The translations under genes were made by a program, and so were the position numbers. From Chaenocephalus aceratus (Eukaryota > Chordata > Actinopteri > Perciformes > Channichthyidae), in contig JAMFTG010000066.1 in assembly GCA_023974075.1 (NCBI GenBank), positions 62,001 to 126,000 of the forward strand: DNA of 64,000 nucleotides, read 5' to 3'. Positions 11,558-23,682 of this stretch are shown here, one piece after another. Position 1 is the first letter of the stretch. Every line of letters begins with the position of its first letter. Below the pieces are notes generated by a model. It ran no database searches, was not told the DNA's origin, and saw only the letters and a list, made by a program, of their open reading frames with translations.

Positions 11558-12601
11558 TCAGCGGAGGCCCGGAAAGAGGAGGGCAGCAGAGAGGAAAGCT
11601 TTTATCGTTGTGTAAATGTTAGTGTTTTATTGTTTACACCAAATCCATCATTAGATGCAACAAAAAAGAAAAGAGATGGGCAGGCAACGTGTGACATCTA
11701 CAGATCAGCTTAGATATTTTGGTTATTACTGAGCTTGGAAAATGCTTATCTGCTCCCTGGAATAACACGTAGGACCATTTTGAAGCGTGTACCATATTTG
11801 TATGCATAGGCCAATTGAAAGGATTAATGTTCTCCTATTTGACATGTTCTATTTCAGGATTAATTTGCTTTTAATTCTAACTGCTTTCCAGTTCCTACGC
11901 TTTTTGAAATTGTGCTTTTATTGCTTTTTATTATTAGACGTGTATATTATTGTTAAATGAAAGCGACTACACTTGTGTACATGGGATCATGTAAGGCAGA
12001 GACTTGTATTGTATGTCTATTAACTTATGATCATATGAAGGTGTGCCTCGGAAATACTTGTTTACTTAAATGGTGATCAAACTGTTTTGAGACCCACTGA
12101 GACAACTAACTAAAAGTTAACTATCTAAAACACAGAGTCCTTTACCTCACTGAGCTGACGTTATCTGGCAAGAGAGGACTTTCCTTTCACTTAGTTGTAG
12201 AAACAGCTTCTAATATCCGTTAGCGCAGCAACAACAATCTTGCTCTTGCTCTCGCTCGCTCGCTCACTCACTCACTCGTGCACTCTTGCCACACACACGG
12301 AGCCGAGCTTGAATAAAACACCCAGAAGTAGGGCTGCAACTGATAGTTATGTAGGCACATTGTTATTGTTTCTTATCGCTGTGTGATTAAAAGAACACAA
12401 ATAGCAGGATATGCAATGCAAAACTTTGTTTCGCACCTTCATACACACATAACACAACATTAGAATGAGCTTTTATCAACGCCTACATGATGATAACCTG
12501 TCAACATGACATTAATACATAGCGGGCAGAACCCAAATCTAGCTCCAGTGCCGCACGAAACATGTTTTCGATGGACGAGAGTGAAAATGGAACGCACACG
12601 T
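11558..12601. other. Noncoding tract including the inner end of the left arm
   Basis: No convincing gene. Positions up to 12,121 are mirrored at 24,631-25,197; beyond that the sequence is unique to this side. A TAGGGCTGCAACT motif near 12,329 resembles one end of a hAT-type element without a partner end. Confidence 0.5.
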
Positions 12602-12717
12602 TATTTGTTGTTTGTTTATATCGCAGTCTGTTCTTCTTCTCTGTTTTCCGGTTGTTGCCTCTTTTGAATGACTAATACACACTACCGCCGCCTGTTGGTA
12701 AGGAGAGTTATTGCCAC
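12602..12717. repeat. 115-bp dispersed repeat (TTC-rich, ends in CCGCC)
   Basis: Nearly identical to 47,099-47,212 inside a MITE, and related to the TTCTTC...ACCGCCACC units at 50,175-50,262 and 51,431-51,510. It looks like a short dispersed fish repeat. Confidence 0.75.
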
Positions 12718-13926
12718 TCACGCACTGAAGTCTTTGCGGTGTGTTCCCGTGCGACACATGGCCAAGACGCAGGAGAACACGGCGACGCAACAGCCGGCGT
12801 CGGCGAGTCCTCTGGTGACTGCTTGGTGTGTCAGGGCCTTTAGTTGCGCTGTCTCTCGATATGGACATAATATCGTGCGGCCACACGAGACCCTACGGTT
12901 TGATGATTGATAGGTGTGTGGGCTGTCTTTCATTTTAACACACAGAACAATGTTATAATAAACATAGATACTGTATGTTAAAATGGATATTTCCGCCTTC
13001 TTTCATTTATCTTTCCATTCCCACAACAATATACATAAATAAATGGCATATTTTGGACATAGTTCGAATGGTGATTAATCATGATTAATTAATTTGTAAG
13101 CTGTGATTAATCTGATTACAAATTGTAATCGTTTGACAGCCCTAATTTATATACATATATATAGAATTTCAGAATCAAACAGAGCACTCTCATAATAACG
13201 TAACACTATCAGAGACTGGATATATCCCCCCCCCCTCTCTGATCGCTACAATGAGGAAAATAAATTACGGGCCAACATTTTTATTTACAAGTATTAAAAG
13301 TAAGCAGAGGACACCAAACCAACTGAGACCTGTCTGTCCGCTGCATCTACGCTACGCACACCCTGTACCACACACACGCACCTACAGCTAACAGCCTAAC
13401 AGCCGTTGTGTATTTTATTATGTGAAGCACTAAATGATTTTAGAAAAATATGGACTCTTTGTTAGTAGATATCTACTAAACTACTGCAAATAAAGAGAGT
13501 AGGCCTGTTATACTGAGTGAGTGGTATATTATAGACACTGCGCTGCTTTCTGCACGGACCTCACAGCTGTTCTCACTGGAAACATCGCGTCGCGATGAAA
13601 GCAATTAATAAAATAATATCCAGGGGATGCATGCAGAGCTGTCATTGGCTGAGATAAGTCCGGCCGTGCTTCACGACTCTTTGAAACATCTCTGTTGCCG
13701 GAAATGCATCCACGAAGGAGCCGTGGAGGACCCATCAGTGTATCCTCGGTTATAGCTCCTCCAGAGAGCCTCCTCGATGCTTGATGCTCGGTCCTCGAAG
13801 TGCATTTAGAGAAATGAGATGTCCTTCAACATGGCGCGCTGAAATTCATTTCCGGGTCACCACCGGAGGACCGAGGAGTCGAGGAGGGGGATTTGATGAA
13901 ATGAGAAAGGGCCCCTGTGTTTTTCC
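12718..13926. other. Noncoding tract with transposon termini
   Basis: No supported gene. A TAATCGTTTGACAGCCCTAA motif at about 13,125-13,146 resembles a hAT terminus. A GAGGACCGAGGAGTCGAGGAGG block near 13,866 is a further repeat-like piece. Other ORFs are short and without domains. Confidence 0.5.
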
Positions 13927-14206
13927 TCCTGTCGTTAGTTTCCCTGGTGTGTCTAGTTGTCTGATTGTGTTCACCTGTGGCCCTTGTGTTTCTCCTCCCC
14001 TGCCCGGGTGTTTCTCGTCCTGTGATTACCCCTCTCTGTATTTAGTCTTGTCTCTTCCTGTGTTCAGTGTTGGTTCGTCTTTTGTTTGTGATTGAGTTCA
14101 CCGGTGAGGGTTCTGTTTTGTCCAAGTTATTTTACATTATCCTTGAAATAAAGGTTAATCTGAGTTATCTGCATTTGGGTCCTGCTTCCTTCACTCAACC
14201 GTAACA
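13927..14206 (+). mobile_element. Gypsy-like LTR, partial
   Basis: Shares a long block (CCTGTCGTTAGTTTCCCTGG and onward) and the last bases (CTGCATTTGGGTCCT) with the solo LTR at 10,791. It ends CCGTAACA at 14,206, is truncated at its 5' end and is followed directly by the internal region, so it is a 5' LTR. Confidence 0.8.
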
Positions 14207-14636
14207 GTACGAACCAACCAAGAATGGACCCAGCGGACAGTTTGTACGAGGAAGAAGAGTTTGTACGAGGTGGAGTACATTTTGACATGTTTGAGGAATG
14301 ATTTTAGATATGCGGAAGTTGCTACCCGAGTGGGTGGAGGACTTTTTTGGCAGCTTTGAGGTCAAACCTGTTTCCCGGCCTGCTAGCCCCAGGCATGCTA
14401 GCTCCCTGCCTCCCAATTCCCCACCTGACGCCATACGCCTTGGTGTGTTCCATCTGGAGTCAACCCCTGCTTCTTCCCCAGTTCCTGCTCCTGTCCAGGA
14501 GCCGTTCTCTGGTACTCGGTTGGCTTTTGGAGGTCCACGGAGCCTCCGAAAGGCTCCTAAGAGAAAGAGTCGCAGGTCCAGGCTAGCAGCACGAGCCCCA
14601 GAAGCCACGCCTTGTGCTCCAGTACCATCCCACACA

Positions 14637-15005
14637 GCCATGGTTCCGTGTTCCGGTTCCGTGCCCAGCGGCCATGGTTCCGGCTTCAGAATCGGCCCAC
14701 ACAGCCATGATTCCAGACCCAATTCTTGTCCCAGAAGCCATGGTCCCGACCCCGGTTCTGGTCCCAGCAGCCATGGTTCCAGCCCCAGTTCTGGCCCCAA
14801 CAGCCATGGTTCCAGCCCCGGTTCCGGCCTCAGCAGCCATGGTTCCAGACCCAGTTCTGGCCCCAACAGCCATGGTTCCGGCTCCAGTTCCGGCCTCAGC
14901 AGCCATGGTTCCAGACCCAGTTCCGGCCCCAGCGGCCATGGTTCTGGCCCTGGTTCCGGCCCCAGTAGCCATGGTTCCAGACCCAGTTCTGGCCCCAGCT
15001 GCCAT
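14637..15005 (+). repeat. 33-bp minisatellite
   Basis: About 11 imperfect units built on AGCCATGGTTCCAG and CCCAGTTCTGGCCCC. Because 33 is a multiple of 3, all three plus frames and one or more minus frames stay open, giving several overlapping spurious ORFs. Confidence 0.9.
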
Positions 15006-15032
15006 AGTCCCTCCTCTAGTCCCCCATCTAGT

Positions 15033-16372
15033 CCTCTCTTGAGTCCTCTCTCGAGTCCCCTCTCTAGTCCCCCCCTTGGTTCCCCTCTCGAGTCTCCTCT
15101 CAAGTCCCCTCTTGAGTCACGTCTCAAGTCCCTACCCAATGTCCTGTCCCGTTGGAGGCCCCGCCGACTACTCTTCTGCCGGGGGTCCTGCCAACCCTAT
15201 GTCCTGTGCCGTTGGAGGTCCCGCCGACTACTCGTCTGCCGGGGGTCCTGCCAACCCTATGTCCTGTGCCGTTGGAGGTCCCGCCGACTACTCATCTGCC
15301 GGGGATCCTGCCAATCCTATGTATGTGCCGTTGGAGGTTCTGCTGGAAGTCCTGTCAACTCCATGTCCGTTCCCATTGGGGGTCCCGCCGACCACTCTTC
15401 TGCCGGGGGTCCAGCCAACCCTATGTCCTGTGCCGTTGGAGGCCCCGCCGACTACTCTTCTGCCGGGGGTCCTGCCAACCCTATGTCCTGTGCTGTTGGA
15501 GGTTCTGCTGGGGGTCCTGCCAGCTCCATGTCCTGTCCCGTTGGGGGTCCCGCCAACCCTATGTCCTGTGCCGTTGGAGGCACAAGTCACAGCACTGTCA
15601 TTGGAGGCAGTCACAATTTCTACAGGCTCGCACTACCTGTTAGCATCTGGCATCTGTTAGCATCTAGCTCTCCTGCTTACAAACTTTTAGCCATCCCTGC
15701 TTATCCTCTCTTGAGTCCTCTCTCGAGTCCCCTCTCTAGTCCCCCCTTGGTTCCCTCTCGAGTCTCCTCTCAAGTCCCCTCTTGAGTCACGTCTCAAGTC
15801 CCTACCCATGTCCTGTCCCGTTGGAGGCCCCGCCGACTACTCTTCTGCCGGGGGTCCTGCCAACCCTATGTCCTGTGCCGTTGGAGGTCCCGCCGACTAC
15901 TCGTCTGCCGGGGGTCCTGCCAACCCTATGTCCTGTGCCGTTGGAGGTCCCGCCGACTACTCATCTGCCGGGGATCCTGCCAATCCTATGTATGTGCCGT
16001 TGGAGGTTCTGCTGGAAGTCCTGTCAACTCCATGTCCGTTCCCATTGGGGGTCCGCCGACCACTCTTCTGCCGGGGGTCCAGCCAACCCTATGTCCTGTG
16101 CCGTTGGAGGCCCCGCCGACTACTCTTCTGCCGGGGGTCCTGCCAACCCTATGTCCTGTGCCGTTGGAGGTTCTGCTGGGGGTCCTGCCAGCTCCATGTC
16201 CTGTCCCGTTGGGGGTCCCGCCAACCCTATGTCCTGTGCCGTTGGAGGCACAAGTCACAGCACTGTCATTGGAGGCAGTCACAATTTCTACAGGCTCGCA
16301 CTACCTGTTAGCATCTGGCATCTGTTAGCATCTAGCTCTCCTGCTTACAAACTTTTAGCCATCCCTGCTTAT
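15033..16372 (+). repeat. 672-bp tandem duplication containing 60-bp minisatellite units
   Basis: Unit 1 is 15,033-15,704 and unit 2 is 15,705-16,372; both start CCTCTCTTGAGTCC and end CCATCCCTGCTTAT, and differ by a few indels. Inside each, 60-bp units (GGAGGTCCCGCCGACTACTC and on) repeat. The near identity points to a recent duplication. Confidence 0.93.
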
Positions 16373-17143
16373 ACAAGTAGTAGTTTTAGTTGTCTGCAAT
16401 CTGCGGAGGCCTACTCCCACCTGTCGAGTATGGCTGTACTGAGGTGTTTTTTCACCGGAGACGGAGCGGCTCCACCTGTTGCTGCCTGCGATCTACGGAG
16501 GCCTGCTCCCACCTGTAGAATACGGCTGTACTGGAGAGGTTTTTACCCCGGAGTCGTCGCGGAGAGACGGAGTGGATCCACGCTTCGGGCTTGGCCTGCT
16601 TCCACCGGGCGTGTGCTGCTGTGCGGAGGAGGATTTTACCACGGCTGGGGCCTGCTTTCCACCTGTCCTGGTTCTGCTGTTGCAGAGGCCTGCTTTCACC
16701 CCGGGGATACCACGGAGGGACCGGAGCACTTCCACGCTGCTGTTTTTGTCTGTCCTTTGCTGCTGTGCTGATTTTGCTCCAGGAACATCGCAGATACTGT
16801 GTGCTGGTCTGGGAAAATGGCCCATATCGGGATTCTGCTGTGCCTGTTAACTGTTTTGGACTATGAGAAGATCTCTAGTCATTCTGAGAAGTCTACTGGA
16901 TTCAGGTCTGTTCTGCCACCCGCAGTGGGCATCCCCTGCAAAGGTTCGGATGTGTTGCACAAACAATTACCGGTTGCCTTGTCACAGACAATCTGCTCGA
17001 CAAAATATGTTTGTCTTTTTTGTTTTCCTGCGATGATGGTTCTTCATGACTGCTTCTTAAGCTCAAATCACACTCTAGCAGACTTTACCGGTGTTTTCTA
17101 AAGTAGATGACAATGTATGTGTGTCGTTTAAGAGGAAAAGATG
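16373..17143 (+). mobile_element. L2-type LINE, 5' part (before an hAT insertion)
   Basis: The region reads into the sequence resumed at 18,901 once the hAT element is removed. It has a 5' UTR with imperfect repeats (CTACGGAGGCCTGCTCCCAC type, about 16,400-16,530) and an ORF from ATG at 16,817 (MAHIGILLCLLTVLDYEK) to about 17,101, ended by a frameshift or stop. Its last codons before the insertion encode a basic FKRKRC stretch that continues into the 2A-like motif. The LINE lies within the 60-bp minisatellite, which resumes at 21,927. Confidence 0.6.
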
Positions 17144-17151
17144 CCTGTTTT

Positions 17152-18900
17152 CATAGGCGGCGCGTGAGGCTCAGGTTTGGGAAGGCTAAATAACTGACGC
17201 TGCCCGCCTCCGGCGTCTATAGAAAAGAGATCAACACAGTGTGCGGAGTTTACATCTATCAAGTCATATTACAGGATAAAGGAAATACAGTTTAAACTTC
17301 CGTATGCAGAGAAGACGCCGACGTGTCGCACTTATCATTCATATCACATCATCAATCAGATCATTGATCATACGATATCATAATATATATCATATATTTC
17401 CTTTTCTGAGTTAGCTTCTCGAGCCGTATCTGGCCGTGCAACACTTACAGTGTCACATACTGTATGCAGAAGTATTATTTTAAGCAACACATTGGGTTGA
17501 CGAAACACTCAACTCAAATGTAATATTAAAGTCGGATCCACTCGTGTCTTAGATGGGGCAGTGATATCATAAAACTGTTAATGTACGCTTTCAAACACTC
17601 GGTAGTTTATTTATTTTTAACCAGTTGTTCTATATTCACCTTGCAGGTGAATGTGGCTTGTATATGTGTATAGGTATATGTGGCTATGTGGCTTGTATCC
17701 TGGATTATATATTTATGTTGGTGCATTCACATCTAATAGTCTGCTTCTCTGGTGCGCACCAGACCACAGTTTGCTACAATTGTTTCATTTTTCAGAAGGT
17801 TCGGTTTGCGTTCACACGGGCAAAATTTAAACGGACTATAAACTTTAAACACAAGTCATGTGCACGGAAATGCTGTTCAACCATTGGTCAGACATTAAGG
17901 GGGTAAAAACGCAAATCCAGCTATTTCTAACCGGAGCCTCCGCCATGGAGCATCGGCACTTTCGGCTGGTTATTCTCATGCAGCTGTTAATCTGGAGATC
18001 AACAGACACTAGCGGCCTGCACATATGATTATATAATCAGACAACGTCCGTTAAAAAACATTATAACACATAGAGACGTTCTGCAGTAAGGAGGGGCGTT
18101 TTTTCACCGACGACAGGTGTTCTTACTTTTATGTAGGCTAGCTCACGGAGAATTTTTACTTTACACGACACTGTTCAACACTTCATTCTGCTTCACTCTT
18201 TAAATAAACAACCACGGATGTCTTGAAAGACTCTTTCGCTAAAGATTTTTGAAGACATCCGCATTCTTGTGACACGTAAATACGCTTCCTATGTTTTAGT
18301 GCGGACTGCGTTCACACCATGAACCGCTCCAGAGTTCGCAAGCAAGCGCTCCGAGACCACCTATTTTAGCGGACCAGAGTCCGGTTGTTTAGTTCACTTA
18401 AGAGGTCTCGGATTGTGTTCACACCGACCCAAATGAACCGCACCAAGCGGCTAAACGCACCAGGTTTCGATTCAACCGGACTATACAAGGCAGGTGTGAA
18501 CGCACCCAAGTTTGTATTTGTCTAATATCAGTTTACTTTTCATTAATGAAGTATGGCGCTGCGCTGTCAGTACACTTGTCCCTGTTTGTGATTGGTCAAA
18601 TGTAGCTAACCCCGCCCCTTTCACGTGAACGCGCTCTCAGCCGGACAGAGAATCCCTGGCTTGATTTACCGAGTTGACAACAAGCGTCGTAGGACCGCTT
18701 AGCGAGATCTCGTTTGTTTGGGTTAGTTAAGATAACTCAAACATATCCAGGGTCTGTTGAACTGGCTTCGTGGCTGCATAGCAGCGCTAATGTCAAAGAC
18801 ACAAACATTATACATTATTTTTTTATTTTACCAGGATGCAGTGACAAAAATATTTGGGAAGGCTTAGCCTTCCCTAGCCTACAGTACCCCGCCGCCCCTG
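17152..18900. mobile_element. hAT-type element inside the LINE, 8-bp TSD
   Basis: CCTGTTTT occurs at 17,144-17,151 and at 18,901-18,908, exactly flanking the element. The ends (CATAGGCGGCG and, inverted, CAGGGGCGGCG) are imperfect inverted repeats and both sides share a GGGAAGGCTA subterminal block. No transposase is seen in 1.75 kb. Inside, 17,740-18,510 has a block rich in GTTCACAC and GTGAACGCACC motifs that may be another nested MITE. Confidence 0.85.
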
Positions 18901-18908
18901 CCTGTTTT

Positions 18909-21900
18909 TGTTATTACTGTCAGGAAATGTACAACCTAACCCTGGTCCGCCCTGTAGTAGTAGTCAGATCGCTATGCCTGCTGATTTTAAAGCTAGGTCT
19001 GGGTTGGGTTTCATCCACTTGAATGTGCGCAGTCCGTTAGGTAAACTAGATTTTGTCCGTATCTGGGCAAGCTCGACTGACGCTGACGTCTTTGTTTTAT
19101 CAGAAACATGGCTAAATAAATCTATTTTGGCCTCTGACATTGCCTTAAATGGTTATAATGTGTATCGTTCCGACCGGCCTAATAAAGGTGGTGGCGTTGC
19201 CATTTATGTTAAGAATAAGTTCAGTGTAACCACATCAGTTTCCAAATCTATCAGTAAGCAATTCGAATTTTTAGCCTTAAATATAGAAGTGGCAAGGGTC
19301 AACAGGTCATGGTGGTGGGCTGTTACAGACCCCCCTCAGCTGGCAAGGACTCCTTGTCTTCGCTAGCAAATCTTTTATCGCAACTAGACTACAAGGAAAT
19401 AGTGCTACTTGGAGATTTTAACTGGGACTGGTTAACTGCAGTGTCAGAGGATTTAAAAAACCTTTGTATCTCTTTGAATGTTACTCCGATTGTTGACAGT
19501 CCTAACTGGCCCTAACATTAAGTCCCCAAATAAATCCTCCCTAATTGATCTCATTTTAACTAATGCGCCCTATAAATACTTATCTGTGGGAGTATTTGCG
19601 AATGATTTGAGTGATCACTGTGTTGTAGCCACAATTAGGGACACTAAGGTTCAAAAGGTTAAATCTCGTATTATTATTAAGAGAGACATACAACATTTTG
19701 TGGAGCAGGGTTTTGTGCATGATCTGTTTGGGTTTGATTGGGGAAAAATCGATTTGTGTGCTGATGTTGAAACCGCATGGTCTTATTTTTATTTTGGTTT
19801 TATGGAGATCATTGATAGACATGCATCCCTGCGTAAATTTAGAGTGAAGGGACGAGACAATCCTTGGTTTTCTGCTGAGCTGTCTAGTCTCCTTCTTGAG
19901 AGAAACAAGGCCTGGGCAAAGGCTAGGCAATCAGGCTCAGAGGTAGAATGGCTGCATTTAGGCAGCTAAGGAATAGCTTCACTTCAAATGTTCAAAAGTG
20001 CAAAGTCGAAGTACTATTTGTCAGTTACCACAGAAAACTAAATAATCCTAGGAAATGTTGGAAAGCCATAAATCGATATCAACCGGTGAGATCCGTAATG
20101 AGCTGGCCTCCGTGCCTTACCACAGCATCTGGCTCCATATCGGACAGGGCACTATGCTAAAGTGCTTTAATGAGCATTTTGTGTCCTTCGGTCTATGTTT
20201 GATTCTGTTTCTAACTCTGCTTCTGTGACCACCCCAATCCGTGACTCTGAACAATATGGTCTGGAAAACCCTTTCAGTTTTACTCCTTTTACTGTTGATG
20301 TTGTTCATGAAGCCTTAACCAAGTTAGATCCTAGGAAACCGGCTGGCCCGGACAACTTAGAACCTTTCTTTTTAAAGATAGCTGCAGATTGTATTGCTCC
20401 ACCTCTTACTTCTCTTTTTAACCTCTCCCTCAGCACAAATGCAATTCCAAAAGTATGGAAGTCAGCTTATGTCTTGCCTTTGCTAAAAGGAGGGGAGGCA
20501 ACTATTTTAAATAACTATAGGCCTAGTGAGTGAACAGTAAAGGAGTTTTATGTACAAATGACATCCCTGTCTAAACATCAGTCAGGCTTCAGAAAGCAAC
20601 ACAGCACCATCACTGCCACAATGAAAGTGTTGAATGACATTACGAGTATTTTAGATAATAAGCAGAGTTGTGCAGCTCTGTTTGTTGACCTTTCCAAAGC
20701 GTTTGACAACCGTCGATCATCGCAATCTTAAAGTAGAGGCTACTCGTATTATATGCAAGCCATGGCAGTGGGGGGTGGTTTTGTGAACTAACCTCTCTGA
20801 AAGGTCCCAATGTGTTCACTTTGATGGGCTGTTCTTCTGAGTGGTAAACATTGCTAATGGTGTTCCTCAAGGTTTAGGTTTCCTTAGTCCACTTTTATTC
20901 TCCATATATATCAACGTTTTAGGTGAAAATGTGAAATGAGCTACTCTTCACATTTGTATGCGGACGATAACCGTGATGTCCTGATGCAGGTCCCTCCATT
21001 AAGGAGGCGGGTGTTAAATTACAGGCTGTTTTTAACATTATTCAGACTCAGCTTGCTGAACTTAAGCTTCTTTTAAATGTGGATAAAACCAAGGTAATGC
21101 TATTTTCAAAAGCTAAAAAGACACCAGAGCCTGTTTTGGATATTGCTACTATGCAAGGACAAGTACTTGAAGTGGTTACCTGTTATAAATACCTTGGTAT
21201 CTGGCTTGATGATTGTCTTACTTTTAAACTTCATGTCAATAACCTGCTTAAAAAGCTGAGGGTTAGGCTAGGTTTCTTTTTCAGAAACAAGTCCTGTTCT
21301 CGCTTGAGGCCAGGAAAAGGCTCTGTGACCCTTTTGACCTGTGATGGACTATGGTGATTTGATATATATGAATGCACCTGCCTATTGCCTGGAAAAGTTA
21401 GATGCCGCGTATCAAAGCGCACTGAGATTTGTCACAAATTGTAAAGCACTTACTCATCACTGTTACCCTGTATGCCAAGGCAGGTCTGCCATCACTTACT
21501 GTAAAGAGGCTTAGTCATTGGTATACGTTTATCTATAAAGCTTTGTTGGGTAAACTCCCGTATTATATCTGCTCTCTGAGACACAGAGAGTTGCAAGCAG
21601 CTATTGTCTGAGATCGCATGATGTAGTCTTGTTAGGATGTTGCCAAGAGCAAGGACTGTCTTAGGTAAGACAGCTTTTATGTGCGCAGCTCCACTGCTTG
21701 GAACAATCTTCAGCAAGAATTGAACTGAGCAATCTCATTCCTCTGCATGTTTTTAAAGCTATGCTAAATGAAATGCTTGTTGATACTATGGGCACTTGTA
21801 AATGTCTATAACTATATAATGTATCCTGTAAATATAATATATCAATGTCCTTTATTGATTTATGTTTCATGAGGAACCTATATGCTGCAGGTCTCCCTTG

Positions 21901-21925
21901 AATAAAGGTTTGAATGAAATGAAAA
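18909..21925 (+). mobile_element. L2-type LINE, ORF2 with 2A-like motif, endonuclease and decayed reverse transcriptase
   Basis: Starts with LLLLSGNVQPNPGP (about 18,908-18,949), a 2A-like motif, then an endonuclease domain: FIHLNVRS, LSETWL, GCYRPPS, LLGDFNWDW, LIDLILTN and SDHCVV (to about 19,630). The linker (RDNPWFSAELSSLLLERNKAWAKAR) leads into a reverse transcriptase (RKPAGPDNLEPFFLK, NNYRPS, ALFVDLSKAFDN) that is broken by frameshifts, stops and a ~60-bp deletion near 20,530. The 3' end has AATAAAGG and a short TGAAATGAAA tail. The second copy at 34,674-36,903 helps define the family. It cannot make its own protein now. Confidence 0.85.
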
Positions 21926-21926
21926 T

Positions 21927-22395
21927 GGAGGTCCCGCCCGACTGCTCTCCTGCCCGGGGTCCTGCCAACCCTATGTCCTGTCCCGTTGGGGGTCCCGCCA
22001 ACTACTCTTCCGCTGGGGGTCCTGCCAGCTCCATGTCCCTGTTCATTGGGGGTCCCACCGACTATTCTTCTGCCGGGGTCCTGTCAACCCTGTGTCCTGT
22101 CCCGTTGGGGGTCCCGACGACTACTCTCCTGCCGGGGGTCCTGCCAACCCTCTGTCCTGTGCCGTTGGAGGTCCCGCCGACAACTCTTCTGCCGGGGTCC
22201 TGCCGACTCCATGTCCTGTTCCGTTGGAGGTCCCGCCGTCACCTGTCTCGCCGGGGGTCCTGCCAACTCCTGGTCCCCTTCCGTGGGGGATCCTGCCGAA
22301 GCCCTTCCCACCGGCTCCGGCTCCTGTTCGGCCGACACCGGGTCCTGCCCGGCCAATCCCGTCCTCCCGACCCCCTCCACCCACCCTGGTGGCCT
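21927..22395 (+). repeat. 60-bp minisatellite, third block
   Basis: Diverged units of GGTCCCGCCGACTACTCTTC / GGGGGTCCTGCCAACCC, continuing the repeat interrupted by the LINE. More diverged than the blocks before the LINE. It ends in proline-codon-rich CCCGACCCCCTCCACCC. Confidence 0.85.
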
Positions 22396-23674
22396 AGTGA
22401 TGCATAAATATATCGGCAATTAAACAACATCTTCCATTTCTTTCACACAATACGTCTCCTTGCAGTATCAACCTTAATTCGGCTGACTTTTATATTTGAT
22501 ACCATTGGTAGGTTATATTTACACCATAACGGTGCACAGCTGATAGAAAGGAATTGTAGTTTTAAAGATATTACTGATTTTCTTTGAATATAAGAATGTA
22601 AATACTGAGTTGAGAGAATAGTCAGGGGATTTGGGTGATGGGAGACACATCTATGGAATCACAATTTCAATAGCTTACCATTAAATGATGGATATACCTT
22701 CTGTCTGTGATGTTTTACAAATCAGATATTAATGTTAGAAGCAAAACATGAGAAATAGTATAGCAATATCCTGTAAAAACATGAATAAAACTACACATCT
22801 TGAGAAGTTATACATACATAAGTGTCCTACACTAATAATACAAAATGATTATTAGTATGCTGTGTGTACAGTGTGTGTACCTTGTCTGCACACCGCCTAG
22901 TGGTTAAAGTACGTTTGGAATTATTTTTGTTGAATAATGTTATTTGATGAACAAAATATTAAGAGTACATACTTTCATAGGGGGGACAGTAGAAGGTCAA
23001 TGATAGAAATATTGAATATAAAAATCAAGAAGATACTGTAAGTGATCTCTACAATAAAACAGTTTAGTGCTGGATGTACAAAGATATTAATATGAGGATG
23101 TGCAAAACAGACAAACAAATTAACCTTTATTAACACATTAAATAATACTTTAGGTTAAGGTTTTCTTTCAAATAAGAAAAAAGCTTTGGGGGTATCTATC
23201 TACAGATAAATATTAAGCCTGACAACGTACTTAACGTCTAATATATTGCTTTCCTGCAATGTTAACTATGTTGAAGCACTTATTTTAACTGATATTATAC
23301 ACATTAATTATACTCTTATGTATGTAGATAGTATAAGTAATGTGGCAGAATTTGACAGTTTAATGGTGGAGGTATGCACACATATTGATAGGTGTCTTGT
23401 AATGCACTGTTGAGGAACCTGCGACCCAAGTTTTTCATTCATTGCATAACTACACCGTAGTTGTGTATATGATATGTCAATAAACCTTAGAAAATCTTGA
23501 ATGGGATGTGCAAAATAGTCATCACATACAGTTTTTAATGAACTATTAGTAGTAGAGTAATGAATATGCTTTATAGAGGTCTGCAGATAAATGTTTAGTC
23601 TTCTCAAGCATCAACTATCAAATATTTCTCCTGATTGTTGGCACTTGACAATCACCTTCCCTACATTTTACTCA
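22396..23674. other. AT-rich noncoding stretch
   Basis: About 1.3 kb with no ORF, repeat unit or terminus that I can identify. Confidence 0.5.
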
Positions 23675-23682
23675 GGTGTAAC

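Larger units (their letters stand above)
14207..16372 (+). mobile_element. Internal region of a degenerate Gypsy-like element, converted to minisatellites
   Basis: A short ORF starts MDPADSLYEEEEF at 14,224 and stops at about 14,301, as in the leader of some fish Gypsy gag genes. The frame continues from 14,298 as a serine/proline-rich reading with two repeat blocks: SHGS-type 11-residue units and GGPADYSSAGGPANPMSCAV 20-residue units, to a stop at 15,785. No protease, reverse transcriptase or integrase is present. No 3' LTR was found. It is likely a non-autonomous or decayed copy. Confidence 0.6.

Noticed and set aside
12122..12601. A complete hAT element between TAGGGCTG at 12,329 and CAGCCCTA at 13,146
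   Set aside because: The flanking 8 bases differ (CCCAGAAG and TTTATATA) and subterminal sequences do not match, so they are probably ends of different elements.
14195..15139. Minus-strand ORF of 314 codons with GLEPWLLGPE repeats
   Set aside because: It is the complement of the 33-bp minisatellite; the plus frames are open too, so openness is a by-product of unit length.
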